Assembly: GCF_004358325.1 (NCBI RefSeq)
Contig: NZ_CP037940.1
Location: 1,054,001 to 1,118,000 of the forward strand
Direction of reading: 5' to 3'
Origin: Periweissella cryptocerci
GTDB lineage: Bacteria > Bacillota > Bacilli > Lactobacillales > Lactobacillaceae
DNA length: 64,000 bases
Below the pieces are notes generated by a model. The model worked only from the letters and a program-made list of their open reading frames with translations, made no database searches and was not told the DNA's origin. Position numbers and translations under genes: made by a program. Positions 17,333-26,832 of the stretch are shown here, in pieces; the stretch's first letter is position 1, and each line of letters starts with the position of its first letter.

Positions 17333-17340
17333 AATTGTAT

Positions 17341-18039
17341 TTATTTTTCCAGATAAAATTCAAACCGTGCGCCCACATATTGCGTACGGACGTATTCAAA
17401 TGGTGTGCTATCTTCTAAAAATGACAATTGGCGCAAGTGCAAAATCGCATCACCGCGTTTCACTTTCAAGTGTTCAGCGACTTTTTCGGTTGCCAACTGG
17501 GCCGTCACCGTTTGTTGGGCATGCCCAATCACAAAGCCGTGACTTTCCAAGGCACTGTAGAAACTTTTCGTGATTTCGTCTTTCGTCAAATGCGTCAAAA
17601 TCGCACCTGGAATGGTCGCGGTTTCCAATGAAATTGGTTCATCATTACCAAATCGAATCCGTTCCATTCGCAGAACTTGATCACCTTCAGCTATTTTAAG
17701 CTGTTCGGCTTCGCTCATTGAAGCTTGGGTTAAGTGATATGACACCACTTTACTACTAGCAATCTTGCCTTGAGCCGCCATCAATTCCGTAAAACTAGTG
17801 ATACCTGACATCTTTTCTTGAACTTTTTGGTTAGCAACATATGTTCCATCCCCAATCCGCCGTTCCAAGATACCTTCTTCCGCCAAAGTTTGCACGGCTT
17901 GACGCAAAGTCATCCGGCTGACATCAAATTCCAACGCTAACTCACGTTCAGCCGGAATTTTATCGCCAACTTTATATTTGCCTTGTTCAATCTGGCGTTT
18001 TAATTCGTTGTGAATCTGTAAATAAATTGGCGCGCCCAT
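17341..18039 (-). CDS. GntR/HutC-family regulator (NagR-like)
   Basis: The 232-aa regulator has an N-terminal winged helix (IYLQIHNELKRQIEQGKYKVGDKIPAERELALEFDVSRMTLRQAVQ) and a C-terminal UTRA ligand domain (after about residue 90). The start is at 18039: AGGAG lies 8 nt upstream, and an earlier ATG at 18054 sits before that site. It follows nagA by 72 bp in the same direction. By analogy with YvoA/NagR it should repress amino-sugar genes and respond to glucosamine-6-P or GlcNAc-6-P. Confidence 0.85.
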   Translation of the reverse strand: MGAPIYLQIHNELKRQIEQGKYKVGDKIPAERELALEFDVSRMTLRQAVQTLAEEGILERRIGDGTYVANQKVQEKMSGITSFTELMAAQGKIASSKVVSYHLTQASMSEAEQLKIAEGDQVLRMERIRFGNDEPISLETATIPGAILTHLTKDEITKSFYSALESHGFVIGHAQQTVTAQLATEKVAEHLKVKRGDAILHLRQLSFLEDSTPFEYVRTQYVGARFEFYLEK

Positions 18040-18111
18040 GTCGGACTCCTCCATAACGTGTGCGCCATTTAATCACTACCTCTGATTGAATGCCGGCACA
18101 GTTTTCTTTTT

Positions 18112-19248
18112 CTATTTCGTTAATAAATTACCATATGAATAAGTTGCGGCTAAATCTAATGAACGGGTGAATAAATTGAAGTCGGCGTCTTTACCAACTT
18201 CAATGGCCCCTTTACTCGTCAAACCAAATTCTTTAGCTTGGTTGACTGAACTCATTTGGACAGCTTGTCTTAAATCAACTTGGGCAAATTCAATAATGTT
18301 ACGGAAAGCATCGTTATAAGTTAAAACTGAACCAGCTAAGTGACCGTCTTCCAAACGCGCTTGCTTGTCCTTAACAATTACTTTTTGCCCACCAAGTTCT
18401 GAAATTCCTTCTGGCATCCCCTTTGCGCGCATTGAATCAGTAATCAACTCAATCCGGTCGGCGCCTTTGATATTAACGGCAAACCGCAACATATCAGGTA
18501 CCACGTGGAATCCATCGGCAATCAACTCAGCGTAAATGTCTTTTTCTAACATCGCATGTCCAGTCACCCCAGGTTCACGGTGTCCTAAGCCCCGTTGTGC
18601 GTTGTAAAGGTGCGTGATGTGTGTTGCTTTAGCTTCTTGCATTTGCGCCCGGGTTGCGTCTGTGTGCCCTGCTGAAGGGACAATGTTGTGACCGAGAGCA
18701 AAATTTTCAAACTGCCGTGCAGCATGCAATTCTGGCGCATACGTCACCAACCGAATTCGGTTCCCAGATAAAGCATTCCATTCCTTTAGTTGATCAACAG
18801 ATGGTGCTGTCATGAATTGTTCTGGTTGGGCACCCTTGTAAATTGGATTAACAAATGGTCCTTCCAAGTGAATTCCTTGAATTAACGCATTTTCTTTGGC
18901 AGCTTCATTAACGCCAACCATCGCATGAGCAATTGCCTCTGGAGATTGGGTCATCGTCGTTGGAAAAATAGTGGTTACCCCTTCATTTTGGGCAATCAAG
19001 TTCACCATTTGATTGATTTCATCAGCATTACCATCCATGGTGTCAAAACCATAACCACCGTGAGTGTGCACGTCAATAAACCCAGGTACCAAATAGTGAC
19101 CGTGTGCATCCGTATTCTCATCGGCAGCCAACGTTGTATATTCATCCATTGAACCCACGGCTTCGATTTGCTTATCAAAACGGACAAATCCGTCTTCAAT
19201 AATGTCGGAACCAGTATAAATCGTGACGTGCTTAATTACTTTACTCAA
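18112..19248 (-). CDS. nagA: N-acetylglucosamine-6-phosphate deacetylase
   Basis: The 378-aa amidohydrolase removes acetate from GlcNAc-6-P, feeding glucosamine-6-P into glycolysis or cell-wall synthesis. Metal and substrate motifs: DVHTHGGYGFDTMDG (about residues 59-73), HLEGPFVNPIYKGAQ, AGHTDATRAQM, THLYNAQRGLGHREPG and ITDSMRAKGMPEG. The start is TTG at 19248, with AAAGGGG upstream. A NagR-type regulator follows. About 120 bp of leader before it holds no site I can assign. Confidence 0.93.
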   Translation of the reverse strand: MSKVIKHVTIYTGSDIIEDGFVRFDKQIEAVGSMDEYTTLAADENTDAHGHYLVPGFIDVHTHGGYGFDTMDGNADEINQMVNLIAQNEGVTTIFPTTMTQSPEAIAHAMVGVNEAAKENALIQGIHLEGPFVNPIYKGAQPEQFMTAPSVDQLKEWNALSGNRIRLVTYAPELHAARQFENFALGHNIVPSAGHTDATRAQMQEAKATHITHLYNAQRGLGHREPGVTGHAMLEKDIYAELIADGFHVVPDMLRFAVNIKGADRIELITDSMRAKGMPEGISELGGQKVIVKDKQARLEDGHLAGSVLTYNDAFRNIIEFAQVDLRQAVQMSSVNQAKEFGLTSKGAIEVGKDADFNLFTRSLDLAATYSYGNLLTK

Positions 19249-19372
19249 AGTTATTCCCCTTTGTTAACTTTCTAAACGTTGTTTTAATGCCACTACATTA
19301 GTTACTATTTACGAGTTCGAAAATAATATATCGCTAAACTAACAAAGTGACATTGTGCACCTTCAATTAATT

Positions 19373-20167
19373 TTATTCAACTGATTGATCTTTTGTGATC
19401 GTGGCGTCGATACCTTTTACCACGGCGCTCGTCAATCCAGCTTCTTCCATTGCTAAGAACCCCGCGATGGTTGAGCCACCTGGTGAAGAAACTGCCGCCG
19501 CAAGGTCACGGGGACTTTGGGGGCTTGTTTGAATCATCCGGGCTGTACCAATCATTGCTTGGGCAACAATTTGCGTCGCCATATCCTTATCCATACCATG
19601 CTTAACACCAGCTTGGGCCATCGCATCAACAAATAATTCAATAAAGGCTGGACTTGAACCAGCTAGTGCACTAAATGTACTAAACTCAGTTTCAGGCAAT
19701 GGCATTGTACTTCCAAGCGTGCCTAAGAAGCTCCGCACTTGTTCGCGGGCTTCTGGGTGACGTTGCAAGTTATTGTTACCCGCAATCGCAATCATGCCGC
19801 TGTTAACCGCTACATTGACGTTTGGTAACGTCCGTAGAATCAAGGTATCATAGCCGAGTTGATCAGCAAGCGTTTCTAGTGATACACCGCCTAACACTGA
19901 CACAACGACACGGTCGGCAATCTTAGTGCGAATTTCCGTTGCGACCGCTTTTAATTGTTGTGGCAACACCGCCAACACAATGATATCACTCGCTGCGACG
20001 ACTGCTTCATTTGATGGTAAATATTCAATCCCCGCCGATGCCGCATATGCTTCCGTGCGATTACTTGCCCCACCGTGAATGTAAATCTTTTGCGTACTAT
20101 CATTTTGTAGTAAGCCTGTAATCATAGCTTGAGCCATTTGCCCACCACCGATAAATCCGAGTTCCAT
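19373..20167 (-). CDS. proC: pyrroline-5-carboxylate reductase
   Basis: The 264-aa enzyme makes proline from pyrroline-5-carboxylate with NAD(P)H. The Rossmann start LGFIGGGQMAQAMITGL and the C-terminal AGSSPAFIELFVDAMAQAGVKHGM and SSPGGSTIAGF are diagnostic. The ATG at 20167 follows GAGGTGA. proA and proB are not nearby. It is monocistronic or co-transcribed with nagA across a 124-bp gap. Confidence 0.95.
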   Translation of the reverse strand: MELGFIGGGQMAQAMITGLLQNDSTQKIYIHGGASNRTEAYAASAGIEYLPSNEAVVAASDIIVLAVLPQQLKAVATEIRTKIADRVVVSVLGGVSLETLADQLGYDTLILRTLPNVNVAVNSGMIAIAGNNNLQRHPEAREQVRSFLGTLGSTMPLPETEFSTFSALAGSSPAFIELFVDAMAQAGVKHGMDKDMATQIVAQAMIGTARMIQTSPQSPRDLAAAVSSPGGSTIAGFLAMEEAGLTSAVVKGIDATITKDQSVE

Positions 20168-20437
20168 ACTATCACCTCACTTGTTTTTAATATCTCTACT
20201 ATACCAATTTCTAGACCAATTTTCCATTGATAACCCTAATATTCGTAATCAGTGTCAAACCAATAGCAACATCCAACTAAATAGACAAAACAATCATTGT
20301 CGTTTAAAAATTAGAGAGTCATAATAAGCATAATTTAAGACGCCATTTTTCTAATCTACCGCTGAAAAGAGGTCGCGCACAATTACTTCCGCATTCCGAC
20401 GAATCTCAAAATCTAAAAAGTAACGGAGGCACACGCT

Positions 20438-21160
20438 TTGAATCCATTCAAACGATACTGGTCAACCTTTCGCACCAAACAGACATTGCGCCGACAAAGT
20501 GATACACCACGAATTCCATGGGTAACTGTCATTTTAAGCATTGTGTTGATCTTAATTTATTATTGGCAAACAAAAGATCCTCAGATTACGACGATGTGGA
20601 GTACCGGCGAAATATTAACCCTCCTCCAACATCAATATTATCAGCTAATTACCGCTAACTGGATTCATCAAAGTTGGTCCCATGTACTCGGTAATGTTTT
20701 TGGTCTACTCCTGATTGGTTGGCGGTTTGAACGTTTAATTGGCCATTGGCGCTTCCTAATCATTTATCTAGTTGCTGGCCTGACTAGTACCATATTCAGC
20801 CTCAGCTTCCACCAAGGTGTTTTGGGGGCTTCAGGTAGCATTGTTGGCATTATGGTTGCCGCTTTAGTCCTTTACCTGCGTTTTTTCCGTAATTCACTCG
20901 TCAAAGCCTTCACAACTTGGTGGCAAGTTGTCGTTATTTTGATTGAAATACTTGCTGTCGGTATTGGTTTGTTCAACATCGGCTACACAAATACAAATGA
21001 CCTTGCTCATACCGGTGGAATAATCGGTGCCGTGCTTACCCTTTGGCTACTTAACCCACCACTGCAAGTTGGCAAATATCGTACGGTAACTAGAATTAGT
21101 GCTGCAGTCCTGCTCATGGCATTATTCGGCGTAAGCATTGCGGTACTTCTAAATTTTTAG
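20438..21160 (+). CDS. rhomboid-family intramembrane serine protease
   Basis: The 240-aa protein cleaves membrane substrates within the bilayer. It has about seven hydrophobic segments. Catalytic serine in GVLGASGSIVGIM (GxSG), catalytic histidine in NDLAHTGGIIGA, and the conserved WIHQSWSHVLGN (HxxxN-type loop). The start is TTG at 20438, with AACGGAGG 8 nt upstream. It is a single-gene unit between divergent proC and its own terminator. Confidence 0.9.
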   Translation: MNPFKRYWSTFRTKQTLRRQSDTPRIPWVTVILSIVLILIYYWQTKDPQITTMWSTGEILTLLQHQYYQLITANWIHQSWSHVLGNVFGLLLIGWRFERLIGHWRFLIIYLVAGLTSTIFSLSFHQGVLGASGSIVGIMVAALVLYLRFFRNSLVKAFTTWWQVVVILIEILAVGIGLFNIGYTNTNDLAHTGGIIGAVLTLWLLNPPLQVGKYRTVTRISAAVLLMALFGVSIAVLLNF

Positions 21161-21210
21161 AACCAGCTTTAGGTCGCCAATAAGATTGGCTTACATCAAT
21201 TAATACAAAT

Positions 21211-21246
21211 AAAGCGGTTGGGACGAATTGTCATTCCAACCGCTTT
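21211..21246 (+). terminator. rhomboid gene terminator
   Basis: AAAGCGGTTGG / CCAACCGCTTT with a 14-nt loop. The T-tract is short. It sits 32 nt left of repeat R5. Confidence 0.75.
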
Positions 21247-21277
21247 AACGTGTGCCAAAACGCATTTTATCTCTATT

Positions 21278-21650
21278 TATTCTAGCTTGAGATTGTCGTT
21301 TCTGTACTTTTCAATTATCAAATTACTGAGGTACTATTGTCAGTTTTTCCCCATTCTACTGCGGCTTGTGGTTGGTACCTATTTTTCGTTAGTTTGAGTA
21401 TTATTACTAACTAACGGAGTGGCTGGAAATTGCTTGGCGGGCGCAGCCTTTACACCGCGACTGGGGTGATGTGTGTGCAACACATATTACCGCTGAGGGT
21501 AAGATGAGGAGTCTTGGGGATTTATCCCCTAGAGTCCCAGCTTACCCGAACCTCACAAGACCGCACTTTGGCTTGTGAGGTTGCTTCCAGCGCAGTGCGC
21601 CAAGTAATTTCCAGACACAAAGTGGCCATTTTATTCAGACGGAATAGAGC
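21278..21650 (+). repeat. structured intergenic repeat, copy R5 (type A, full length)
   Basis: Same length and layout as R1. Left end TATTCTAGC; right end CAGACGGAATAGAG. Closing stem 21423-21439 with 21598-21614. Pairs differ from R1 on both sides: GGTGAT../..ATTACC instead of GGAATAT../..ATATTTCC; hairpin GGGGAT/ATCCCC instead of AGGAAT/ATTCCT; TCACAAG/CTTGTGA instead of GACCAAG/CTTGGGA; GGGTAAG pairs with CTTACCC instead of CTTATCC. The region 21161-21700 holds only this and two terminators. Confidence 0.88.
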
Positions 21651-21668
21651 CCGTCTTTATTGCCGCGC

Positions 21669-21700
21669 AAAAAAGGCACCTACCGAAGTAGATGCCTTTT
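21669..21700 (-). terminator. terminator after tRNA-Gln
   Basis: Leftward AAAAGGCATCTAC-ttcg-GTAGGTGCC followed by T6, starting 6 nt after the tRNA end. Confidence 0.9.
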
Positions 21701-21706
21701 GATTAG

Positions 21707-21778
21707 CTGGGCTAGCTGGATTCGAACCAGCGCATGATGGTACCAAAAACCATTGCCTTACCGCTTGGCTATAGCCCA
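21707..21778 (-). tRNA. tRNA-Gln (TTG)
   Basis: Cloverleaf with acceptor TGGGCTA/TAGCCCA, anticodon TTG in the loop TTTTGGT and T-arm GGTTCGAATCC. The 3' CCA is not encoded. Confidence 0.95.
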
Positions 21779-21784
21779 AGAATA

Positions 21785-21865
21785 TGGAGGAAGTAGGATT
21801 CGAACCTACGAACCCGAAGGAGCGGATTTACAGTCCGCCGCGTTTAGCCTCTTCGCTATTCCTCC
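21785..21865 (-). tRNA. tRNA-Tyr (GTA)
   Basis: Cloverleaf with acceptor GGAGGAA/TTCCTCC, anticodon GTA and a long variable arm, as expected for tRNA-Tyr. It is 6 nt upstream of tRNA-Gln and shares its terminator. CCA is not encoded. Confidence 0.95.
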
Positions 21866-22003
21866 GTATTAATCAACTATATAATCTTATCAATTACTAG
21901 TTAACATGTCAAGCAATTAATTAAGCTTTCTATTAGTTTAAACAACCAACATAACTTACTTATCTCTCAACTCGAATAATATTACCAGAAACTCAGCCAA
22001 AAG

Positions 22004-22038
22004 AAAAGAGCTAACACGAATTTTTTTCATGTTAGCTC
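22004..22038 (-). terminator. terminator of metallophosphoesterase gene
   Basis: Leftward GAGCTAACA / TGTTAGCTC followed by TTTTCTTTT, just after the stop at 22045. Confidence 0.85.
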
Positions 22039-22044
22039 AATATT

Positions 22045-22872
22045 TTATTTAATTTCAAAAATTCGGACACGATCTTGCCACGTGGCGAAAAATGTTGATT
22101 GTGTCCATTCGTCCTTACGATGCGTTTTAAGGCCGACCGTCTGATTATAGTACTCATTACGCCCGCCAAATGTTTGCGGGGCAAATTGCCGGTGTAAATG
22201 GCCAAATATCGTATAGTCCACTGGTCCCATCTCCAATAACGCGCCTAAACGTTGGCTGCCCATCATCGCGTTAAGCATCCAAAGATTCCGATCATCACTG
22301 CCTTTGAACAGATAATCTTGCTGTGGCACAAAGTGTGTGACAAACATTACCCTTTTACCGTCATGTGCAGCATTTACTAGTTGCTGCTTTGACTCAGTTA
22401 AGACAATGTCCATGCGTTCTTGGTCACTCATTGGTTGTTCAATTTGCCGATCAAACCAGTACGCGCGTTTCCACTGGGCGATTTCATTCACCGAATATTT
22501 TGCTAAATCGCCAAATGAATAATCATACCAACCATTTTGGCCAACAATTCGTAAATCAGTCCCAGCTACATCAATAAGTTGATTATGCAGATACAACGGA
22601 CTCAATGGCTGTGACAACTCTTCAAAGGTAACCCCACGTGCCATATCATGATTACCAACAATAAAGGCGACTCGCAAAGAGTCGCCTACAATTGTTTGTA
22701 ATTTTTCACTGAAGTCCAACGTTTTCGCAAAATCATTGAACAAATCGCCAGCGATGACATAATATTGCACACCTTGAGCCACTAACCAGTCCGCAGACCG
22801 CGCTAAGAAATCAACCACGTCAACGTGATTCAAATCCATGTGTAAATCACTCACGACTGCAATTTTTGTCAT
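22045..22872 (-). CDS. metallophosphoesterase, substrate unknown
   Basis: The 275-aa calcineurin-like phosphoesterase shows the metal-site motifs in order: VVSDLHMD (about residues 6-13), IAGDLFND (about 41-48), VGNHDMA (about 72-78), VTHFVPQ and FGHLHRQ. The ATG at 22872 is preceded by GGAAGG. It starts one base after the dtpT stop, so the two are probably translated from one mRNA. No clue to the substrate is visible. Confidence 0.88.
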   Translation of the reverse strand: MTKIAVVSDLHMDLNHVDVVDFLARSADWLVAQGVQYYVIAGDLFNDFAKTLDFSEKLQTIVGDSLRVAFIVGNHDMARGVTFEELSQPLSPLYLHNQLIDVAGTDLRIVGQNGWYDYSFGDLAKYSVNEIAQWKRAYWFDRQIEQPMSDQERMDIVLTESKQQLVNAAHDGKRVMFVTHFVPQQDYLFKGSDDRNLWMLNAMMGSQRLGALLEMGPVDYTIFGHLHRQFAPQTFGGRNEYYNQTVGLKTHRKDEWTQSTFFATWQDRVRIFEIK

Positions 22873-22873
22873 C

Positions 22874-24328
22874 TTAACCAACGCCTTCCATCAACACATT
22901 AATCTTCTTAACGCCAAAGAACAATAAGATACCAAAGGCAATCGTGATACCACCGACAATTGCATAGTAACCAACTTCATTCCCTGGTGTATAGAAACGA
23001 ACAATTTGCGCATTAATCGCAGACGCAGCAGCATCTGACAAGAACCACATACTCATCATTTGTGACTTGAAGGCTTTTGGTGCCAACTTAGTCGTAGCAG
23101 ATAGTCCAACTGGTGAAATCAACAGTTCAGCGATTTCAACAATTGCCCAACTACCAATCAACCACAATGCACTAACTTTACCAGCCGTACCAAACAATGC
23201 CCCAGGCACAGCCATCAAGACAAATGATAAACCGGCAAAAATCAAACCAGTCGCAAACTTAGATGGTGTCTTAGGTTGCTTCTTACCCCATTTAACCCAT
23301 AACCAGGCAAAGAATGGTGTGTAAAGCATAATGAACAATGGGTTCAATGATTGGAACCATGAAGCCTTAAACCAACCCAAGTCAGTCCGGTTTGAAGCAA
23401 ATAAAGCCAAGACCACTGAACCTTGTTCTTCAATTGACCAGAATAAAACGGCGGCCAAGAATAATGGAATGTAAGCAAGAACACGTGAACGTTCTTGCTT
23501 GTTCGTCTTGCGACTTGTTAACATCATGATAAAGTACGCAACTGGTACGGCCACGGCGATAATACTCAATACCAAGATGATATTGATCAAGTTCAATGCC
23601 CCAAAGAGGTTCATCAAAACAAATACTAAGGCCAAAGCAATAATCCCGAAAGCCACTTTAATCGTTAATGGTTTCATTTCTTCTGGTTGAATTGGATCTG
23701 ATGGATAGTGGGTTTCTTTACTCAAATACTTGTGACCAGTAATCCAGTACACAATCAAACCAATCGCCATCCCAAACGCTGCTAATGAGAATCCAACGTG
23801 GAAGCTGTAATTTTGTCCAACTGTCCCAACAAGTAATGGTGCCACAAATGCACCTAAGTTAATCCCAAAGACAAAGATTGAGAAACCTGAGTCCCGACGA
23901 ACATCCCCAGGTGTATATAATGAACCAACCATTTCCGAAACGTTAGGCTTGAGTAGCCCAGTACCGATAATGATTAATGCAATTGATAAGAACAACGCAG
24001 TTTGACCGGCTGGAATCGCTAAAGCAATGTGCCCGAACATGATGAAGATACCACCAATGAACACAGTGCGCCACGCACCCCAGATTCGGTCACTCAGGAA
24101 TCCACCAAGCACACTTGATAAGTACACAAGTGAACCATAAATTGACATGATTGAAGCACCAAGAACGGGGTTCATCCCTAAACCACCCTCAGAAATCTTA
24201 TAAATCATGTAGAACAAGAGAATGGCGCGCATCCCGTAGTAACTAAACCGTTCCCACATTTCTGTGAAGAACAACGTCGCTAAACCACGCGGATGACCCA
24301 TAAACGTTTTTTCCTTTTTCGTATCCAT
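22874..24328 (-). CDS. dtpT: di-/tripeptide:proton symporter, POT family
   Basis: The 484-aa membrane protein imports di- and tripeptides with protons. [17 protein letters not shown] near the N-terminus carries the POT ExxERFxYY motif. About 12-14 helices are seen; [17 protein letters not shown] and [17 protein letters not shown] are further family signatures. The start is at 24328, 7 nt after GGAGGG. An in-frame upstream ATG at 24373 lies before that site. Followed directly by a metallophosphoesterase gene. Confidence 0.93.
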   Translation of the reverse strand: MDTKKEKTFMGHPRGLATLFFTEMWERFSYYGMRAILLFYMIYKISEGGLGMNPVLGASIMSIYGSLVYLSSVLGGFLSDRIWGAWRTVFIGGIFIMFGHIALAIPAGQTALFLSIALIIIGTGLLKPNVSEMVGSLYTPGDVRRDSGFSIFVFGINLGAFVAPLLVGTVGQNYSFHVGFSLAAFGMAIGLIVYWITGHKYLSKETHYPSDPIQPEEMKPLTIKVAFGIIALALVFVLMNLFGALNLINIILVLSIIAVAVPVAYFIMMLTSRKTNKQERSRVLAYIPLFLAAVLFWSIEEQGSVVLALFASNRTDLGWFKASWFQSLNPLFIMLYTPFFAWLWVKWGKKQPKTPSKFATGLIFAGLSFVLMAVPGALFGTAGKVSALWLIGSWAIVEIAELLISPVGLSATTKLAPKAFKSQMMSMWFLSDAAASAINAQIVRFYTPGNEVGYYAIVGGITIAFGILLFFGVKKINVLMEGVG

Positions 24329-24561
24329 GTAATAATCCCTCCAAATATGTATCCTTGCATATTTTATAAACAATAAACAAGTTTACCACTTTTTCAGCAA
24401 ATTTTAATAACAAAATCACATATTCATTGCCGTGTTAACGCTTACAATAGATATTTTATTAAAAAGTCCAACTTCATTATAAGAAAATTACCATACTTAT
24501 TATCAGTTCCACTCTTTTCACTTACCAAATGTCATTGTTTTGGATATTAAGCGGACAGGAC

Positions 24562-24594
24562 AAAAAATCGCATGCAATATTTTGCACACGATTT
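24562..24594 (-). terminator. terminator of small acidic protein gene
   Basis: Leftward AAATCG-tGTGCA / TGCAtg-CGATTT followed by T6, right after the stop at 24601. Confidence 0.8.
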
Positions 24595-24600
24595 CCGAGA

Positions 24601-24921
24601 TTATTTGTTTTGTTCAATCAACAAAGCTACTAATTCACTTGCCAACATTGCTTTGGTTGTTTCATTAGCCACAGCGTCTGCCAACATTTCACCATGTTGC
24701 TTAACCATTGCGCGTTCTTCTGGTGCTAATGTTGGCAAAATTTCAGCCATTTGTTCATCCGTTGTAACTCCGGCAATCGGATTTACCGCGATATAGTCAA
24801 GAATGAGCTCGGCGTGGTCGTCTTGACCGTACACCGCGTAAACTTGTTCATCCCCAAGTTCCGCTAAATCAGCTTGCAAATCTTCAATCAATTCTGTGAC
24901 GTCGTGTGTGTGTTCGGCCAT
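24601..24921 (-). CDS. small acidic protein, unknown
   Basis: The 106-aa protein has no membrane segment or signal peptide. It is strongly acidic and predicted mostly helical, with a short strand-like YAVYGQ in the middle and a leucine-rich C-terminus (SELVALLIEQNK). I do not recognise a family. AGGA lies about 8 nt before the ATG, and it has its own terminator, so it is likely a real single gene. Confidence 0.7.
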   Translation of the reverse strand: MAEHTHDVTELIEDLQADLAELGDEQVYAVYGQDDHAELILDYIAVNPIAGVTTDEQMAEILPTLAPEERAMVKQHGEMLADAVANETTKAMLASELVALLIEQNK

Positions 24922-25038
24922 TTCTATCCTCCGGTGAACAGCATTAGTTGCTCACTTAATATTAGTTACCGTATTATAGCATTGTTAAGCCATATCACTA
25001 ACAGATTATTTAATTGCACCAGCTTTGCTAAATTCAGT

Positions 25039-26598
25039 TTACAACTTAGTTTTGATTTTTTGCATAACTTTCTGTTCTGCCATGCGCAACCGTTTTTCAT
25101 CGGAAACAATCATGTGTTCACCACGTGCCGCTGGGCGCACTAACCAATTAGTTTCGGTTGCTTTCAAGTGAATTGGCTTATGAATAATGACGTGCTGTGA
25201 TTTATCATTAAAGTGATAGATTACAAAGGGCAACGTTAACGTAATTAGTGCCCCACCTAATAACATCAATTGGTACGTTAAACCACTTGCTTGCGGCAAC
25301 GAACTTGGGACGACAAACGAAATTCCCAACACGACAATCGTGCAAACCATGCCGGAACCAGCAATAATAGTCTTACCAACTTTTTTACCGGGCACTTGAT
25401 AGACGCCTTTTAATGCTGGCATCTTATGCACCAATTTAAAATAACTCGTAAAGAAGATGACATACATCAGCCCATATATGACCGCTGTGAGCGACAAAGC
25501 CACTTGGAAGGAGACGTTATTACCACCACCGAACAATGTCAAAACAATTGTCCAAACACTGACCAACGCCCCTTGTAGCAAGACAATTGGTACGGGGACT
25601 TCATGCTTATTCGTCTTCCGAAAAAGCGGTGGCAGTAAACCACGCTGGGCCGCCATGTACAGGCCACTCACTGGTCCCAGGACCCATGAGCTAACTTCAC
25701 CCAAGATTCCAAAGGCGACCAAGAAGGCTAGGATTTTAACCAAAATTGCACTATCGATGCCAAAGTGAACGAGATACGCATCAAACGCCTGCATCACCCC
25801 ACCGCTCAACGACAAATCCCCCTGTGAAATAATCGCACCTACCGACAAACCGCCAATCGAATTAATTACAATTGCAAACACGACTAACATAATCATGGCG
25901 ATTGGATAATTGCGTTGCACATTTTTCAATTCATTCGAATACGTTGCTGAAGCTTCAACACCCATATAGCTCAGAATAAAGGAAACAAACACGACTAAGG
26001 TCGCTGCATCATGAAAGTTAGGCAGCAAATTGCGCCCGGAACCACTAAACGCGAGCGGATTGCCTTGTGCTACATAAATAATACAAAATGCTAGTAGCAA
26101 TACCGCAGGAACGACTACGCCTAGTGAAAAAGTAAATTTAATCAGCTTATCGGTGACCTTGGTTCCCCATAATTGCGATAACGTCACCAACCAGAAGATA
26201 GCTAGCACGGCCAATGTTTTGTACACCGGATTCTGATCCAAAATTTGCCAGCCGAAGACCTCGGTTAGAGCACTTAACATGAAATAAATCATCGTCACAA
26301 AGCCCACCGTAATCTGAAACCATTGGAAGAAAATTGCGGTGAAGCCCCAACGTTCGCCTAATGTCTCTGAAACCCAAGTGAAGACACCACCTTTTTCCCA
26401 CTGCGGAATTGTCGCCATTTCAGCGGAACACAGCGCAACCGGAAAAAACCAGAGGATTCCACCAACGATTAAGAAAAACATCAAGTTCAATTGTGATGTC
26501 GCAAAAGTTGGATATTCATAGACATCCAACACCATTGTGGCAGTGAGGGCAAAAAAGCCCATTAAACCAAGTGTCTTTGCTGGATTATTTGTTGCCAT
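25039..26598 (-). CDS. APC-superfamily amino acid antiporter (glutamate:GABA family type)
   Basis: The 519-aa membrane protein has about 12 helices. The N-terminal LGLMGFFALTATMVLDVYEYPTF and FFPVALCSAEMATIPQWEKGGVFTWVSETLGERWGF match the GGA antiporter group (GadC-like), which exchanges an amino acid for its decarboxylation product or imports amino acids. No decarboxylase gene is adjacent, so the substrate is open. The start is at 26598: AAAGGAGGA precedes it by 7 nt, while an upstream ATG at 26634 would put that site inside the gene. Confidence 0.85.
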   Translation of the reverse strand: MATNNPAKTLGLMGFFALTATMVLDVYEYPTFATSQLNLMFFLIVGGILWFFPVALCSAEMATIPQWEKGGVFTWVSETLGERWGFTAIFFQWFQITVGFVTMIYFMLSALTEVFGWQILDQNPVYKTLAVLAIFWLVTLSQLWGTKVTDKLIKFTFSLGVVVPAVLLLAFCIIYVAQGNPLAFSGSGRNLLPNFHDAATLVVFVSFILSYMGVEASATYSNELKNVQRNYPIAMIMLVVFAIVINSIGGLSVGAIISQGDLSLSGGVMQAFDAYLVHFGIDSAILVKILAFLVAFGILGEVSSWVLGPVSGLYMAAQRGLLPPLFRKTNKHEVPVPIVLLQGALVSVWTIVLTLFGGGNNVSFQVALSLTAVIYGLMYVIFFTSYFKLVHKMPALKGVYQVPGKKVGKTIIAGSGMVCTIVVLGISFVVPSSLPQASGLTYQLMLLGGALITLTLPFVIYHFNDKSQHVIIHKPIHLKATETNWLVRPAARGEHMIVSDEKRLRMAEQKVMQKIKTKL

Positions 26599-26781
26599 TT
26601 GCGAATCCTCCTTTACATTCTTACTAACATACATTAATTATATTCCTTGTCTATTAATTTTGTACATGTTAAATGCTTCACTGCCCGAAACTCAAGGCAG
26701 AACTCAAGGCAGCTAAGTACAAAATGCATCGCATGGATCATGCAACTATGTTGGAACTCCGATTAAGCATGGACGACAAAC

Positions 26782-26826
26782 AAAAAACGGACTCACAACG
26801 CATAAAATGCGCTACAAGCCCGTTTA
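26782..26826 (-). terminator. terminator left of repeat R6
   Basis: Leftward AAACGGGCTTGTAGCGCAT / ATGCG..AGTCCGTTTTTT. It is the first leftward terminator after the pilus operon; repeat R6 lies between it and the last pilus gene. Confidence 0.8.
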
Positions 26827-26832
26827 AAATAC

